This document shows positions 6,662 through 12,485 of a stretch of DNA of 12,485 nucleotides, piece by piece (within the stretch, counting starts at the first letter, position 1; each line of letters starts with the position of its first letter). Origin of the DNA: Halobacteriales archaeon QH_10_70_21 (GTDB lineage: Archaea; Halobacteriota; Halobacteria; Halobacteriales; Haloarculaceae). Below the pieces are notes generated by a model. That model searched no databases, was not told where the DNA came from, and saw only the letters and a list, made by a program, of their open reading frames with translations. The stretch covers positions 1 through 12,485 of the forward strand of contig PXQM01000043.1 of NCBI GenBank assembly GCA_003021325.1, read 5' to 3'. The translations under genes were made by a program, and so were the position numbers.

Positions 6662-8202
6662 TGGAGGTCACCTCCGATGTCGATGACGTCGATGCTCGCG
6701 TCGCGTATCATCTCGAAGATCAGGTCGGGCGCGGTGCCGAGCAGGATGATGAGCAGCACGAGCGTGACGATGGGGACGATGTCGTGGACGGGCGCCCGGC
6801 CGAGCTCGTAGTCGGTCTCGAGCCGGTAGGGGCCGAACAGCGACCGCTGCATCGCCCACAGCAGGTAGCCGGCGACGACGACGATGCCGAACATCGCGAG
6901 CGCGGTGAAAAGCGGCGCGGCGGGCAGCACCGTCGACCGGAAGGCGCCGATGAAGACGAACAGCTCACCGGCGAAGCCGGCCATCAGCGGCAGCCCCATG
7001 TAGGCGAAGGCGCCGGCGACGAAGACGCCCGCGGTGACGGGCATCCGGTCGGCCATACCGGACATGTCGCCGACCATCCGGGTGTGGGTGGCGTTGTAGA
7101 AGACGCCGACCGTCATGAACAGCAGCCCGGAGATGAGGCCGTGGGCGACCATCTGGAAGGTGGCGCCGCCGACGCCGTACTCGGTGTAGGCGATGAGCCC
7201 GAGGATGACGTAGCCCATCGAGGAGACCGACGAGTAGGCGACGACGCGCTTGAGGTCCGACTGGGCGAGCGCCAGCAGGGCGCCGTAGATGACGGAGACG
7301 ACCGCGATGGCGGCGATGGGCACCGCCAGAAGCGACGCCTGCTCCGGCAGCATCGTGAAGTTGAACCGCAGCAGGGCGTAGGTCCCCATCTTCAGCAGGA
7401 CGCCGGCCAGCATGACCGACGCGGGCGTGGGCGCCTCGACGTGGGCGTCCGGCAGCCACGTGTGGAAGGGGACGACCGGAACCTTCACCGCGAAGCCGAC
7501 GAACATCGCGAGGAACGCACCCAGCGCCAGGGCGTCGGCCGGGATGGCCCCGCCAGGGATGGCCAGCGCGCTCAGCTGGCCCGCCCGCAGCGCCTGGGCG
7601 ATCTCCGGCAGCCCCGTCGAGGAGACGGCGTCCCCGAGGCCGAATATCAGCCCGAAGAAGCCGATGAACATCGCCAGCGAGGCGATGTTCGTGTAGACGA
7701 AGAACTTGATGGCGGCGTACTTCCGTCGCGGGCCGCCCCAGACGCCGATGAGGAAGTACATCGGGACGAGGACGGCCTCCCAGAAGACGAACCACAGCAG
7801 GAAGTCCAGCGCCGCGAAGACGCCGATGAGCGACGCCTCCATGAACAGCATTAGGCCGTAGAACTGGCTCTCGCGGTCGTCGACGGGGGTCCACGCGCTC
7901 AGGATGGCCAGCGTCGTCAGCACCGTCGACAGCACCACGAGCGGCAGCGAGATGCCGTCCAAACCCATGTGGTAGTTGACGGTGTAGGGCCCCAGCGAGA
8001 GCCACTCGAAGAACGTCTCGTAGGCGATGTCGCCGCCGAGCAGGGCGTTGCCGCTGCCGTCGAAGGCGACGTACATGTACAGTGAGCCGACGACCGGCAG
8101 CACCGAGACGGCGAGCGCGAGCCTGCCCGCGTAGCGGTCGGGAACGGCCATGACGACGCCGGCGCCGACCAGACAGACCGCGATGAGGGCCTCGACGAGC
8201 AT
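6658..8202 (-). CDS. nuoM: Complex I-like subunit M (NuoM)
   Basis: This 514-aa polytopic membrane protein is the NuoM/ND4-type antiporter-like subunit, pumping ions in the membrane arm of the complex I-like quinone reductase. The key charged residues are present: Glu142 in the helix FVFWEAVLVPMYFLIG, Lys240 in FAVKVPVVPFHTWLPDAH followed by VEAPTPASVMLAG, Lys271 in LLKMGTY, Lys318 in SDLKRVVAYSSVSSMGY, His354 in VAHGLISGLLF and Glu413 in GFAGELFVF. Length is normal for the family. The ATG directly abuts the nuoL stop codon and has GGGGTGG six nt upstream; the stop overlaps the nuoN start. Such coupling suggests equal production of L, M and N. Confidence 0.97.
   Translation of the reverse strand: MLVEALIAVCLVGAGVVMAVPDRYAGRLALAVSVLPVVGSLYMYVAFDGSGNALLGGDIAYETFFEWLSLGPYTVNYHMGLDGISLPLVVLSTVLTTLAILSAWTPVDDRESQFYGLMLFMEASLIGVFAALDFLLWFVFWEAVLVPMYFLIGVWGGPRRKYAAIKFFVYTNIASLAMFIGFFGLIFGLGDAVSSTGLPEIAQALRAGQLSALAIPGGAIPADALALGAFLAMFVGFAVKVPVVPFHTWLPDAHVEAPTPASVMLAGVLLKMGTYALLRFNFTMLPEQASLLAVPIAAIAVVSVIYGALLALAQSDLKRVVAYSSVSSMGYVILGLIAYTEYGVGGATFQMVAHGLISGLLFMTVGVFYNATHTRMVGDMSGMADRMPVTAGVFVAGAFAYMGLPLMAGFAGELFVFIGAFRSTVLPAAPLFTALAMFGIVVVAGYLLWAMQRSLFGPYRLETDYELGRAPVHDIVPIVTLVLLIILLGTAPDLIFEMIRDASIDVIDIGGDLQ
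6663..6675 (-). promoter_or_regulatory. Ribosome-binding site of nuoN within a palindrome
   Basis: GGAGGTGA on the minus strand (6668-6675) lies six nt before ATG 6661 inside the last codons of nuoM. It is the reason for preferring ATG 6661 over GTG 6671 as the nuoN start. The 13 bases GGAGGTCACCTCC read the same on both strands apart from the central base, so the ribosome site carries its own complement immediately downstream. Confidence 0.7.
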
Positions 8203-10254
8203 CTAGAACCACCCCCCCATCACGGCGAAGGCCGCGAGCAGCGCCAGCACGCTGAGCGTGATGATGGCGGCGTAGTTGGTCACGACGCCCGTCTGGAGCC
8301 GACGCAGACGGTAGCCCGAGAAGAGGCTGACGCTGGAGATGGCGTTGACCGTGCCGTCGACGACGCCCTGGTCGAACGTGTCGGCCGCCCTCGCGACGCG
8401 GAGCGTCAGCCCCTCCGCGAGCCACACCTGGTACTCGTCCTGGTAGTAGTTGTGCATGAGAACCGTCCGGATGGAGCCGAGCTTCTCCGTGTGCCGGGCG
8501 GGCTCGGCGCCACGGTACAGCGAGAAGGCGGCGCCGGCGCCGGCCAGTGCCAGCCCGAGACTCAGCGCCGCGCCGACGAGCATCGTGCCCGTCTCGCCGC
8601 CCGCGACGGTCCCCGTCCCGTAGCCGGCGAACGTCTTCGTCAGCTCGCCGTAGTGGTGGGCGCTCGTCAGCAGCACCTCGCTCGCCTCGTTGTCGAGGTA
8701 TCCGTGGAGGAAGTCGACCTCGAGGCCGGTGAGCTTCTTTATCGGGACCGGGTTGAGGAAGCCGGCGACGACCGCCAGCACGCCGAGCACGGACAGCGGG
8801 AACTTGACGTTCCAGCGGACGCCGTGGGGGTCGGCGGCGGTGTCCGTCCGGGGGTCGCCGTGGAACGTCAGCATCACCATCCGGATGGTGTAGAAGCCGG
8901 TGACGAACACCGCCGCCAGGCCCATCAGGTAGCCGCCGAGCAACAGTGGGCTCCCGCCGAGCCCGTGGACGAGCGTCTCGAACAGCACCTCGTCCTTCGA
9001 CCAGAAGCCGGCGAACGGGAAGATGCCCGCAAGCGCCAGCGACCCGGCGAGGAACGTGAGGTAGGTGACCCGCATCTCGTCCTTCAGGCCGCCCATCAGC
9101 CACATATCCTCCTCGTGGTGCATCGCGATGATGACCGAGCCGGCACCGAGGAACAAAAGCGCCTTGAAGACGGCGTGGGTGGTGAGGTGGAAGAACGCGG
9201 CCACGTAGCCGCCCGCGCCCAGCGCGAGCATCATGTAGCCGTACTGGCTGATGGTCGAGTACGCCAGCACCTGCTTGATCTCGTTCTTGACGACGCCCAT
9301 CGACGCCGCGAACAGCGCGGTGAAGCCGCCGGTGAAGGCGATGATGGCCAGCACCGTCGGAAGCAGGGCGTAGAAGCCGTACATCCGCATGACGAGGTAG
9401 ACGCCGGCCGCGACCATCGTCGCGGCGTGGATGAGCGCGGAAACCGGGGTCGGGCCCTCCATGGCGTCCGGCAGCCACGTGTGGAACGGGAACTGCGCGG
9501 ACTTGCCGAGGACGCCGCCCAGCACGAGCAGGCCCAGGACCGCGAACCACGTCTCCGGGGCGACGCCGAAGGTGGTGACGGTCGCCTCGGCGCTCGCCTC
9601 GGGGTCGAGGACGTGCTCGGCGATGGCCGGGAATCCACCCTCGCCGGCGAACTGCGCCGTGCCGAACGTCGCCAGGACGCCGACGACGCCGATGAGGAAG
9701 AAGTAGTCGCCGAAGCGGGTGACGAGGAACGCCTTCTTGGCGGCCGACGGCGGCGCGTCCTCGCGGAACCAGTGGCCGATGAGCAGGAACGAACAGAGGC
9801 CGACGAGCTCGAAGAACACGAACGCCATCAGCAGGTTCGCCGAGAAGACGAACGCGAGCATGCTAAACGAGAACAGCCCGAGGCCGGCGTAGTAGCGCGG
9901 CAGCCCCGGTTCGCCCTCGTCGTTCATGTAGCCCAGCGAGAAGACGTGCACGAGGAAGGCGATGAGCGAGACGATGACCAACATTGCGGCCGACAGCGGG
10001 TCGACGAGGACGCCGAACGTGAGGTCGAACGTGTCGATGCCGTCGACGAAGGTGTACAGCGTCTCGTTGTACCCCTCGCCGGTGAGAACGAGGTTGACGA
10101 GCATCACCACGGAGAGCCCGAGCGAGCCGGCCGTCGCGAGGATGCCCGCGAGCGCGCCCTTCTTCGGCAGCCAGCGGCCGGCGAGCAGGGCGACCAGGAA
10201 CGAGACGAGCGGAAGCGCGGCGATAGCCGGTGCGTATGCGTATATTCCTGCCAT
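8203..10254 (-). CDS. nuoL: Complex I-like subunit L (NuoL)
   Basis: This 683-aa membrane protein is NuoL/ND5, the distal antiporter-like subunit of the membrane arm. Signatures include VDPLSAAML (84-92), VFFELVGLCSFLLIGHW (146-162, with Glu149), GKSAQFPFHTWLPDAMEGP (250-268, with Lys251), SALIHAATMVAAGVYL (272-287), KNEIKQVLAYSTISQYGYM (323-341, with Lys327), FHLTTHAVFKALLFLGAGS and GFWSKDEVL. The extra C-terminal part, including the amphipathic helix and final transmembrane segment that brace subunits M and N, is present. A longer frame from GTG 10263 exists, but ATG 10254 is preferred: GAGGTGG lies five nt upstream and the start is 2 nt beyond the nuoK stop. The stop codon is immediately followed by the nuoM ATG. 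Confidence 0.96.
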   Translation of the reverse strand: MAGIYAYAPAIAALPLVSFLVALLAGRWLPKKGALAGILATAGSLGLSVVMLVNLVLTGEGYNETLYTFVDGIDTFDLTFGVLVDPLSAAMLVIVSLIAFLVHVFSLGYMNDEGEPGLPRYYAGLGLFSFSMLAFVFSANLLMAFVFFELVGLCSFLLIGHWFREDAPPSAAKKAFLVTRFGDYFFLIGVVGVLATFGTAQFAGEGGFPAIAEHVLDPEASAEATVTTFGVAPETWFAVLGLLVLGGVLGKSAQFPFHTWLPDAMEGPTPVSALIHAATMVAAGVYLVMRMYGFYALLPTVLAIIAFTGGFTALFAASMGVVKNEIKQVLAYSTISQYGYMMLALGAGGYVAAFFHLTTHAVFKALLFLGAGSVIIAMHHEEDMWLMGGLKDEMRVTYLTFLAGSLALAGIFPFAGFWSKDEVLFETLVHGLGGSPLLLGGYLMGLAAVFVTGFYTIRMVMLTFHGDPRTDTAADPHGVRWNVKFPLSVLGVLAVVAGFLNPVPIKKLTGLEVDFLHGYLDNEASEVLLTSAHHYGELTKTFAGYGTGTVAGGETGTMLVGAALSLGLALAGAGAAFSLYRGAEPARHTEKLGSIRTVLMHNYYQDEYQVWLAEGLTLRVARAADTFDQGVVDGTVNAISSVSLFSGYRLRRLQTGVVTNYAAIITLSVLALLAAFAVMGGWF

Positions 10255-10256
10255 TG

Positions 10257-10571
10257 TTACCACCTCAGGGTCGTCGCCTCGGTCACGTCGACGTCGTCGA
10301 AGTTACGGTACAGGACCAGGATGATGCCGATGCCGATGGCGACCTCGGCGGCCGCCAGCGCCATCGTGAACAGCGTGAACACCTGGCCGGTGATGTTCCC
10401 CCAGTAGAACGCGAACGCGACGAGGTTGATGTTCGCGGCGTTCAACATCAGCTCGACGCTCATCAGGAACATCAGGGCGTTCTCCCGCGTCAGGATGCCG
10501 AAGACGCCGGTGCAGAACACCGCCGCCGACAGGACGAGATAGTACTGCGCGGGAACGGAGCCGAGGACCAT
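10257..10571 (-). CDS. nuoK: Complex I-like subunit K (NuoK)
   Basis: The 104-aa protein has three transmembrane helices and is NuoK/ND4L, part of the proton path linking the quinone site to the antiporter-like subunits. The two conserved membrane glutamates are visible: Glu40 in LMSVELMLNAANINLV and Glu76 in LAAAEVAIGIGIILVLYR. Length matches the family. The ATG overlaps the last base of the nuoJ2 stop, with a GGAGGGTGAGG stretch just before it, so translation is probably coupled. Confidence 0.97.
   Translation of the reverse strand: MVLGSVPAQYYLVLSAAVFCTGVFGILTRENALMFLMSVELMLNAANINLVAFAFYWGNITGQVFTLFTMALAAAEVAIGIGIILVLYRNFDDVDVTEATTLRW
10260..10266 (-). promoter_or_regulatory. Ribosome-binding site deciding the nuoL start
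   Basis: GAGGTGG on the minus strand sits five nt upstream of ATG 10254 and inside the final codons of nuoK. It would lie within the coding region if GTG 10263 were used, so it favours the ATG. Confidence 0.7.
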
Positions 10572-10861
10572 CAGGCCTCACCCTCCTCGTCCTTCTTCGC
10601 CAGCATGACGGCGCCGTCGAGCGCGGCGTCGAGCACGACGGCGATGGTGATGAACGCCACGAGGAAGCCCTCGCTGGCGACGTCGCCCGCATCGAGGTTG
10701 AACATCGCGTAGCCGATCGAGCGGGTGACGGAGCCGTCGGCGAACCCCTCGGCGGTGCCGAAGCCCGACGTGATGAACACCGCCGCCAGGAAGGCGAACA
10801 GCCCGACCGCCAGCAGGCCGGTGAGCTTGCTCCCGCCGTGGAGCCGCGGGCGGGTCGTCAC
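10571..10861 (-). CDS. nuoJ: Complex I-like subunit J, C-terminal half (NuoJ2)
   Basis: This 96-aa protein corresponds to the C-terminal half of NuoJ/ND6, which haloarchaea commonly encode as a separate gene. It has two predicted membrane helices (about 14-32 and 66-87, the latter FLVAFITIAVVLDAALDGAV) and a charged tail KKDEEGEA. The start is GTG 10861, giving MTTRPRLHGG. It overlaps the nuoJ1 stop as GTGA and has GGAGGTGG four nt upstream. A longer open frame reaching 11044 is only an artefact of the overlapping nuoJ1 frame. Together with NuoJ1 it should form the helices packing against NuoK. Confidence 0.92.
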   Translation of the reverse strand: MTTRPRLHGGSKLTGLLAVGLFAFLAAVFITSGFGTAEGFADGSVTRSIGYAMFNLDAGDVASEGFLVAFITIAVVLDAALDGAVMLAKKDEEGEA

Positions 10862-11136
10862 GGCGCCACCTCCGTCTCCGGCCCGCTCTCGCGGCGGACC
10901 AGCATGACGGCGAAGGTGATGAGGATCAGTACCCCGCCGACGTACACGAGCACCTGCATCGCCGCCAGGAACTCGGCGCTCAACAGGACGTAGTGGACCG
11001 CGACGGAGAGCAGCGCCACGCCCAGCAGTAGCGCCGAGTGCCATACGTCACGGACCAGAACGACGCCCAGGCTCGCCCCGACGGTCACCAGGGCGAACAG
11101 CAGGAACGCCAGTGTCTCGTACGGTACTAGGGCCAT
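10858..11136 (-). CDS. nuoJ: Complex I-like subunit J, N-terminal half (NuoJ1)
   Basis: The 92-aa protein is the N-terminal half of NuoJ/ND6, with three membrane helices (about 8-28, 34-54 and 58-80). The third contains VYVGGVLILITF (64-75), the conserved helix with a pi-bulge in complex I that takes part in coupling. It is the first gene of the co-directional nuoJ1-J2-K-L-M-N run; nuoI and the rest of the usual operon are not upstream of it. ATG 11136 lacks a strong Shine-Dalgarno sequence but has an AT-rich promoter-like box about 30 nt upstream, which agrees with its being the first gene of a transcript. Confidence 0.95.
   Translation of the reverse strand: MALVPYETLAFLLFALVTVGASLGVVLVRDVWHSALLLGVALLSVAVHYVLLSAEFLAAMQVLVYVGGVLILITFAVMLVRRESGPETEVAP
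10866..10873 (-). promoter_or_regulatory. Ribosome-binding site of nuoJ2
   Basis: GGAGGTGG on the minus strand lies four nt upstream of GTG 10861, inside the last codons of nuoJ1. It decides the start of nuoJ2 at this GTG rather than further upstream. Confidence 0.75.
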
Positions 11137-11160
11137 TGTTTGCCTCTCGATTCGGGTTCC

Positions 11161-11170
11161 CTTTGAAGAT
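11161..11170 (-). promoter_or_regulatory. Promoter-like box of the nuoJ1-N cluster
   Basis: ATCTTCAAAG on the minus strand, preceded by purine-rich GGAA, is centred about 30 nt upstream of ATG 11136 in the 75-nt gap between the DUF4440-like gene and nuoJ1. It fits a separate promoter for the J-N half of the complex. Position-based inference. Confidence 0.35.
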
Positions 11171-11211
11171 TTCCTTTGCGCTCTGTCGCCGTCGCGGCGA
11201 TGTCGCCCCGC

Positions 11212-11619
11212 TCAGGACTCGACGCGGGTCTCCTGCAGCGTCACCCAGACGACGCCCTCCGGCGCCGCCCCCTCGGCCCGGAACAGCGCCGTGCTGACCC
11301 GTCCGGCCTCGCCCACCGCCGTCGACTGCCACTCCTCGTAGCGCACCACGGCGTGGTCCTCCAGCAGCGCCACCGTCTCCACCTCCCGGACGTCGATGTC
11401 GAACGACTCGCCGGCGTGACGGCCGTGGGACTTGGCGATGCCGTCGACCAGTGCCTCGCGGTCGACCCGCTCGCCGGTCGGCGTCACCATCTCGAACTCC
11501 GGCGCGAGCGCGTCCTCGAGCCGGGAGGGCGAGGGCCCGTCGGCCCGGCCGGTGAACCACTCGACGAAGAACTCGTGGAGCCCGGCTATCTCCGCGCGGC
11601 ACGCGGTGGGTGTGAGCAT
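11212..11619 (-). CDS. NTF2-like / DUF4440-type small protein
   Basis: The 135-aa cytoplasmic protein has the pattern of the SnoaL/NTF2-like cone fold. An N-terminal helical stretch, AEIAGLHEFFVEWFTG (9-24), is followed by LAPEFEMVTPTGERVDREAL (38-57), a helix DGIAKSHGRH, and beta strands DIDVREVETVALLEDHAVVR and VVWVTLQETR at the end. This resembles DUF4440 members seen in haloarchaea. Such folds serve as small enzymes or ligand-binding proteins, and nothing in the sequence indicates the substrate. Its position just before nuoJ1 on the same strand does not prove a role in complex I. ATG 11619 is supported by a TATA-like box 26 nt upstream. Confidence 0.8.
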   Translation of the reverse strand: MLTPTACRAEIAGLHEFFVEWFTGRADGPSPSRLEDALAPEFEMVTPTGERVDREALVDGIAKSHGRHAGESFDIDVREVETVALLEDHAVVRYEEWQSTAVGEAGRVSTALFRAEGAAPEGVVWVTLQETRVES

Positions 11620-11642
11620 GCCGTACCCTGCGCGCCCGGACG

Positions 11643-11648
11643 CTAAAC
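11643..11648 (-). promoter_or_regulatory. TATA-like box of the DUF4440-like gene
   Basis: GTTTAG on the minus strand is centred 26 nt before ATG 11619, in the 37-nt gap after the Cys2His2-like gene. It is the only AT-rich element in the gap and fits leaderless initiation. Confidence 0.5.
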
Positions 11649-11656
11649 CCTTGGGT

Positions 11657-11866
11657 CTACTCGAGCAGCCCCAGGTCCTCGGCGACGAAGTCCGCGAGCC
11701 GGTCCATCACCGCGGGGTCGACCTCCGCGACCGCCTCGCCGTCGTGCAGCCGCTCGTTGTGCCGGGTGACGGTGTTCTCGACCTCCGGGAACGGGACCTT
11801 CGTGCGCGTGTCACACTCGCTGCAGACGACCGGGATGTCCGGAAGCTCGTCGTCGTCGGCGCTCAT
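11657..11866 (-). CDS. Small acidic Cys2His2-like putative zinc protein
   Basis: The 69-aa protein starts MSADDDELPDIPVVCSECDT and ends DRLADFVAEDLGLLE. Cys15 and Cys18 form a CxxC knuckle, and His36 and His41 (RHNERLH) follow after 17 residues, giving C-x2-C-x17-H-x4-H, a possible zinc site with a wider spacing than classic C2H2 fingers. The C-terminal 20 residues look like an acidic amphipathic helix. Haloarchaea have many small zinc-finger proteins under 70 residues, several linked to regulation or stress, but the job of this one is unknown. The frame continues upstream to 12001 without resembling coding sequence; ATG 11866 is chosen because a TATA-like box lies 28 nt before it. Confidence 0.75.
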   Translation of the reverse strand: MSADDDELPDIPVVCSECDTRTKVPFPEVENTVTRHNERLHDGEAVAEVDPAVMDRLADFVAEDLGLLE

Positions 11867-11890
11867 GTGTCCACCGTGTGTCGGTCCCCC

Positions 11891-11897
11891 TGAAAAT
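11891..11897 (-). promoter_or_regulatory. TATA-like box of the small Cys2His2-like gene
   Basis: ATTTTCA on the minus strand is centred 28 nt upstream of ATG 11866 in otherwise GC-rich DNA, which suits a leaderless transcript and supports the short form of the protein. Confidence 0.45.
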
Positions 11898-11971
11898 CCA
11901 CCCGTTTCGGGCCGCCACGTCGCGGCGACGGTCGGACAGGTCGGTGCCACGTCCTCGTCGTCGACCCCGGT

Positions 11972-12109
11972 GACGACATAAAAGAGCGCATGGGCAAGCA
12001 TCCGGAAATCAACTGGAGCGAGGTTACGCGGCAGGCTATCCAGGAGAAAATCGGAGCGCTCGAAGCGATGGACGAACTCACCAGCCGGAGCGAACTCACC
12101 GAGAGTTGA
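11972..12109 (+). pseudogene. Remnant of a VapB-like antitoxin gene
   Basis: The frame reads DDIKERMGKHPEINWSEV, then TRQAIQEKIGALEAMDELTS and SELTES before the TGA at 12107-12109. This is the dimerising helix-turn-helix region found in haloarchaeal VapB-type antitoxins that accompany PIN-domain toxins. The similarity starts upstream of the only available ATG (11990) and the usual N-terminal strand (of the type SxRVPDD) is broken, with no start codon in this frame back to a TGA at 11891. The C-terminal toxin-binding segment is also missing after SELTE, and no toxin gene follows. The nearest AT-rich box (CATAAAAG) is only about 10 nt before the ATG. It is best read as a decayed fragment; a 39-aa product from 11990 cannot be excluded. 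Family assignment is from memory of related sequences. Confidence 0.55.
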
Positions 12110-12156
12110 ATTTCAGGGTGTCGATGAACGGCAGCAGCGAGTAGCCACGGTACGAG

Positions 12157-12178
12157 TGCGTTCCCCGTCGTGAACGCA
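12157..12178. repeat. 7-bp inverted repeat abutting a TATA-like box
   Basis: TGCGTTC (12157-12163) and GAACGCA (12172-12178) are exact reverse complements around an 8-nt spacer; one wobble and one further A-T pair extend the stem. The right arm touches the TATA-like box at 12179, where an operator or the transcription factor B recognition element would lie. It could be an operator or a structural repeat. Confidence 0.5.
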
Positions 12179-12187
12179 TTTATATTA
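12179..12187 (+). promoter_or_regulatory. Strong TATA-like box
   Basis: TTTATATTA is the best match to a haloarchaeal TATA box in the window. A plus-strand start would fall about 26 nt downstream, near 12208-12212, right at the hairpin, so the transcript would carry that hairpin at its 5' end. The box is nearly symmetrical, so it could also serve the minus strand. No recognised gene follows on either side. Confidence 0.45.
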
Positions 12188-12206
12188 CAGTCGTTCGAGG
12201 CGAGCG

Positions 12207-12226
12207 CCCACGGCTAAGGCCGTGGG
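12207..12226. repeat. Perfect 8-bp GC-rich hairpin
   Basis: CCCACGGC (12207-12214) and GCCGTGGG (12219-12226) pair perfectly around the loop TAAG. Hairpins of this CCCACGGC type are familiar at the ends of haloarchaeal IS200/IS605 (IS1341-like) elements, where the single-strand transposase binds them. It is not followed by a T-run, so it is not a typical terminator. Confidence 0.6.
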
Positions 12227-12410
12227 ATGACGCCGGCAGGGTGGAAGCGACCCACCGTCCATTTGCAGGCCTCCCTCGAATTCGTCGGCGCTACTGGTTC
12301 CGGCGAGTATCGTCGCGCCGACGAGTAGGCCCTCGGTCGTCTGTACGACTTTGCGCGGCTCGATGTGGTGTGGCACGGCTGGTCACCTCTGGCCTCTTCT
12401 GTGAGGCACC

Positions 12411-12485
12411 ATGAGAATACACGACGACCTGGCAAAAGTGTGCTTGTTGGTGGCATTCACCATATTCGTTACTTGGACGTCCATG
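12411..12485 (+). CDS. N-terminus of a putative membrane or exported protein (runs off the right edge)
   Basis: ATG 12411 opens 25 codons to the end of the window: MRIHDDLAKVCL followed by the hydrophobic LVAFTIFVTWTSM. A GAGG sequence lies five nt before the ATG, and an in-frame stop just upstream (12402-12404) makes this the first possible start. Its codons are less GC-biased than those of the nuo genes. The pattern suits an N-terminal membrane anchor or signal segment, but with only 25 residues the gene itself is tentative and its function unknown. Confidence 0.35.
   Translation, partial: MRIHDDLAKVCLLVAFTIFVTWTSM

Larger units (their letters stand above)
12110..12410. other. Gene-poor decayed stretch, possible IS200/IS605-type end
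   Basis: No convincing gene lies here. The stretch holds an inverted repeat (12157-12178), a TATA-like box (12179-12187) and a perfect hairpin (12207-12226). A 33-codon plus-strand frame (12227-12328) and a 63-codon minus-strand frame (12185-12376) are open but resemble nothing I recognise. A TTAC at 12185-12188 lies 18 nt before the hairpin. That layout resembles the left end of IS200/IS605-family elements, where the transposase cleaves after a short tetranucleotide upstream of a hairpin. No transposase or TnpB motif is seen before the window ends. Confidence 0.35.

Noticed and set aside
6965..9550. 861-codon minus-strand frame overlapping nuoL and nuoM in another register
   Set aside because: It is an off-frame shadow rich in Arg/Gly/Pro running through both conserved genes; NuoL and NuoM motifs lie in the other frames.
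8452..10407. 651-codon plus-strand open frame opposite nuoL
   Set aside because: Antisense shadow without recognisable motifs, crossing the nuoL/nuoK junction.
10862..11044. Upstream extension of nuoJ2 to 11044
   Set aside because: The extension is off-frame nuoJ1 sequence; GTG 10861 with a GGAGGTGG site and GTGA overlap is the sensible start.
11186..11200. TCGCCG-TCG-CGGCGA hairpin as terminator after the DUF4440-like gene
   Set aside because: The 6-bp stem is perfect but no T-run follows on either strand, and haloarchaeal terminators are usually T-rich rather than hairpin-based; short GC stems are expected by chance here.
11867..12001. Longer start for the small Cys2His2-like protein
   Set aside because: The extra residues do not look conserved or coding, overlap the antitoxin remnant, and would place the promoter-like box inside the gene.
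12227..12328. 33-codon plus-strand frame right after the hairpin
   Set aside because: It has an ATG and a promoter-like box at a suitable distance, but no similarity I recognise and it lies in a decayed stretch also open on the other strand; too weak to list as a gene.
1..12485. CRISPR array, tRNA or rRNA genes
   Set aside because: No regularly spaced direct repeats and no tRNA- or rRNA-like sequence were seen on either strand.

Overview
The window reads as chromosomal DNA of a haloarchaeon (class Halobacteria). The evidence is very high GC with strong third-position G/C bias, acidic soluble proteins, a nuoJ gene split into two small genes next to nuoK-L-M-N, AT-rich boxes centred about 26-30 nt upstream of several start codons (the layout of leaderless haloarchaeal promoters), and GGAGGTG-type ribosome sites inside the operon. 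The genus cannot be named from sequence alone.

Left part (1-2876): a coenzyme-B12-dependent acyl-CoA mutase large subunit runs off the left edge on the minus strand. It resembles methylmalonyl-CoA mutase, but its two substrate-specificity positions are Phe and Gln, the pair known from isobutyryl-CoA mutase. Divergent from it is a PQQ-type beta-propeller protein whose twin-arginine lipoprotein signal is visible upstream in a different frame, so this gene looks frameshifted.

Middle (2886-5198, minus): a CBS-CBS-ParB/Srx-like protein and a TrkA_N-DHH-DHHA1 phosphoesterase lie 33 bp apart, each with its own promoter-like box. Both combine a probable nucleotide-sensing module with a catalytic-type domain.

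Nuo cluster (5250-11136, minus): nuoJ1-J2-K-L-M-N encode membrane-arm subunits of the haloarchaeal complex I-like enzyme and are tightly coupled (overlaps or gaps of 0-2 nt). In this sequence nuoN is frameshifted near its N-terminus and lacks its second membrane helix. The usual upstream genes nuoA-B-CD-H-I are not adjacent. The cluster is instead preceded by a DUF4440/NTF2-like gene and a small Cys2His2-like protein gene.

Right end (about 11970-12485): a decayed region with an antitoxin-gene remnant, a strong TATA-like box overlapped by an inverted repeat, an 8-bp perfect hairpin of the kind found at IS200/IS605 ends, and the start of a putative membrane protein at the edge. I found no complete new defence or mobile system. 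The best leads are the mutase specificity signature, the broken nuoN, the two sensor-enzyme fusions and the decayed right-hand island.
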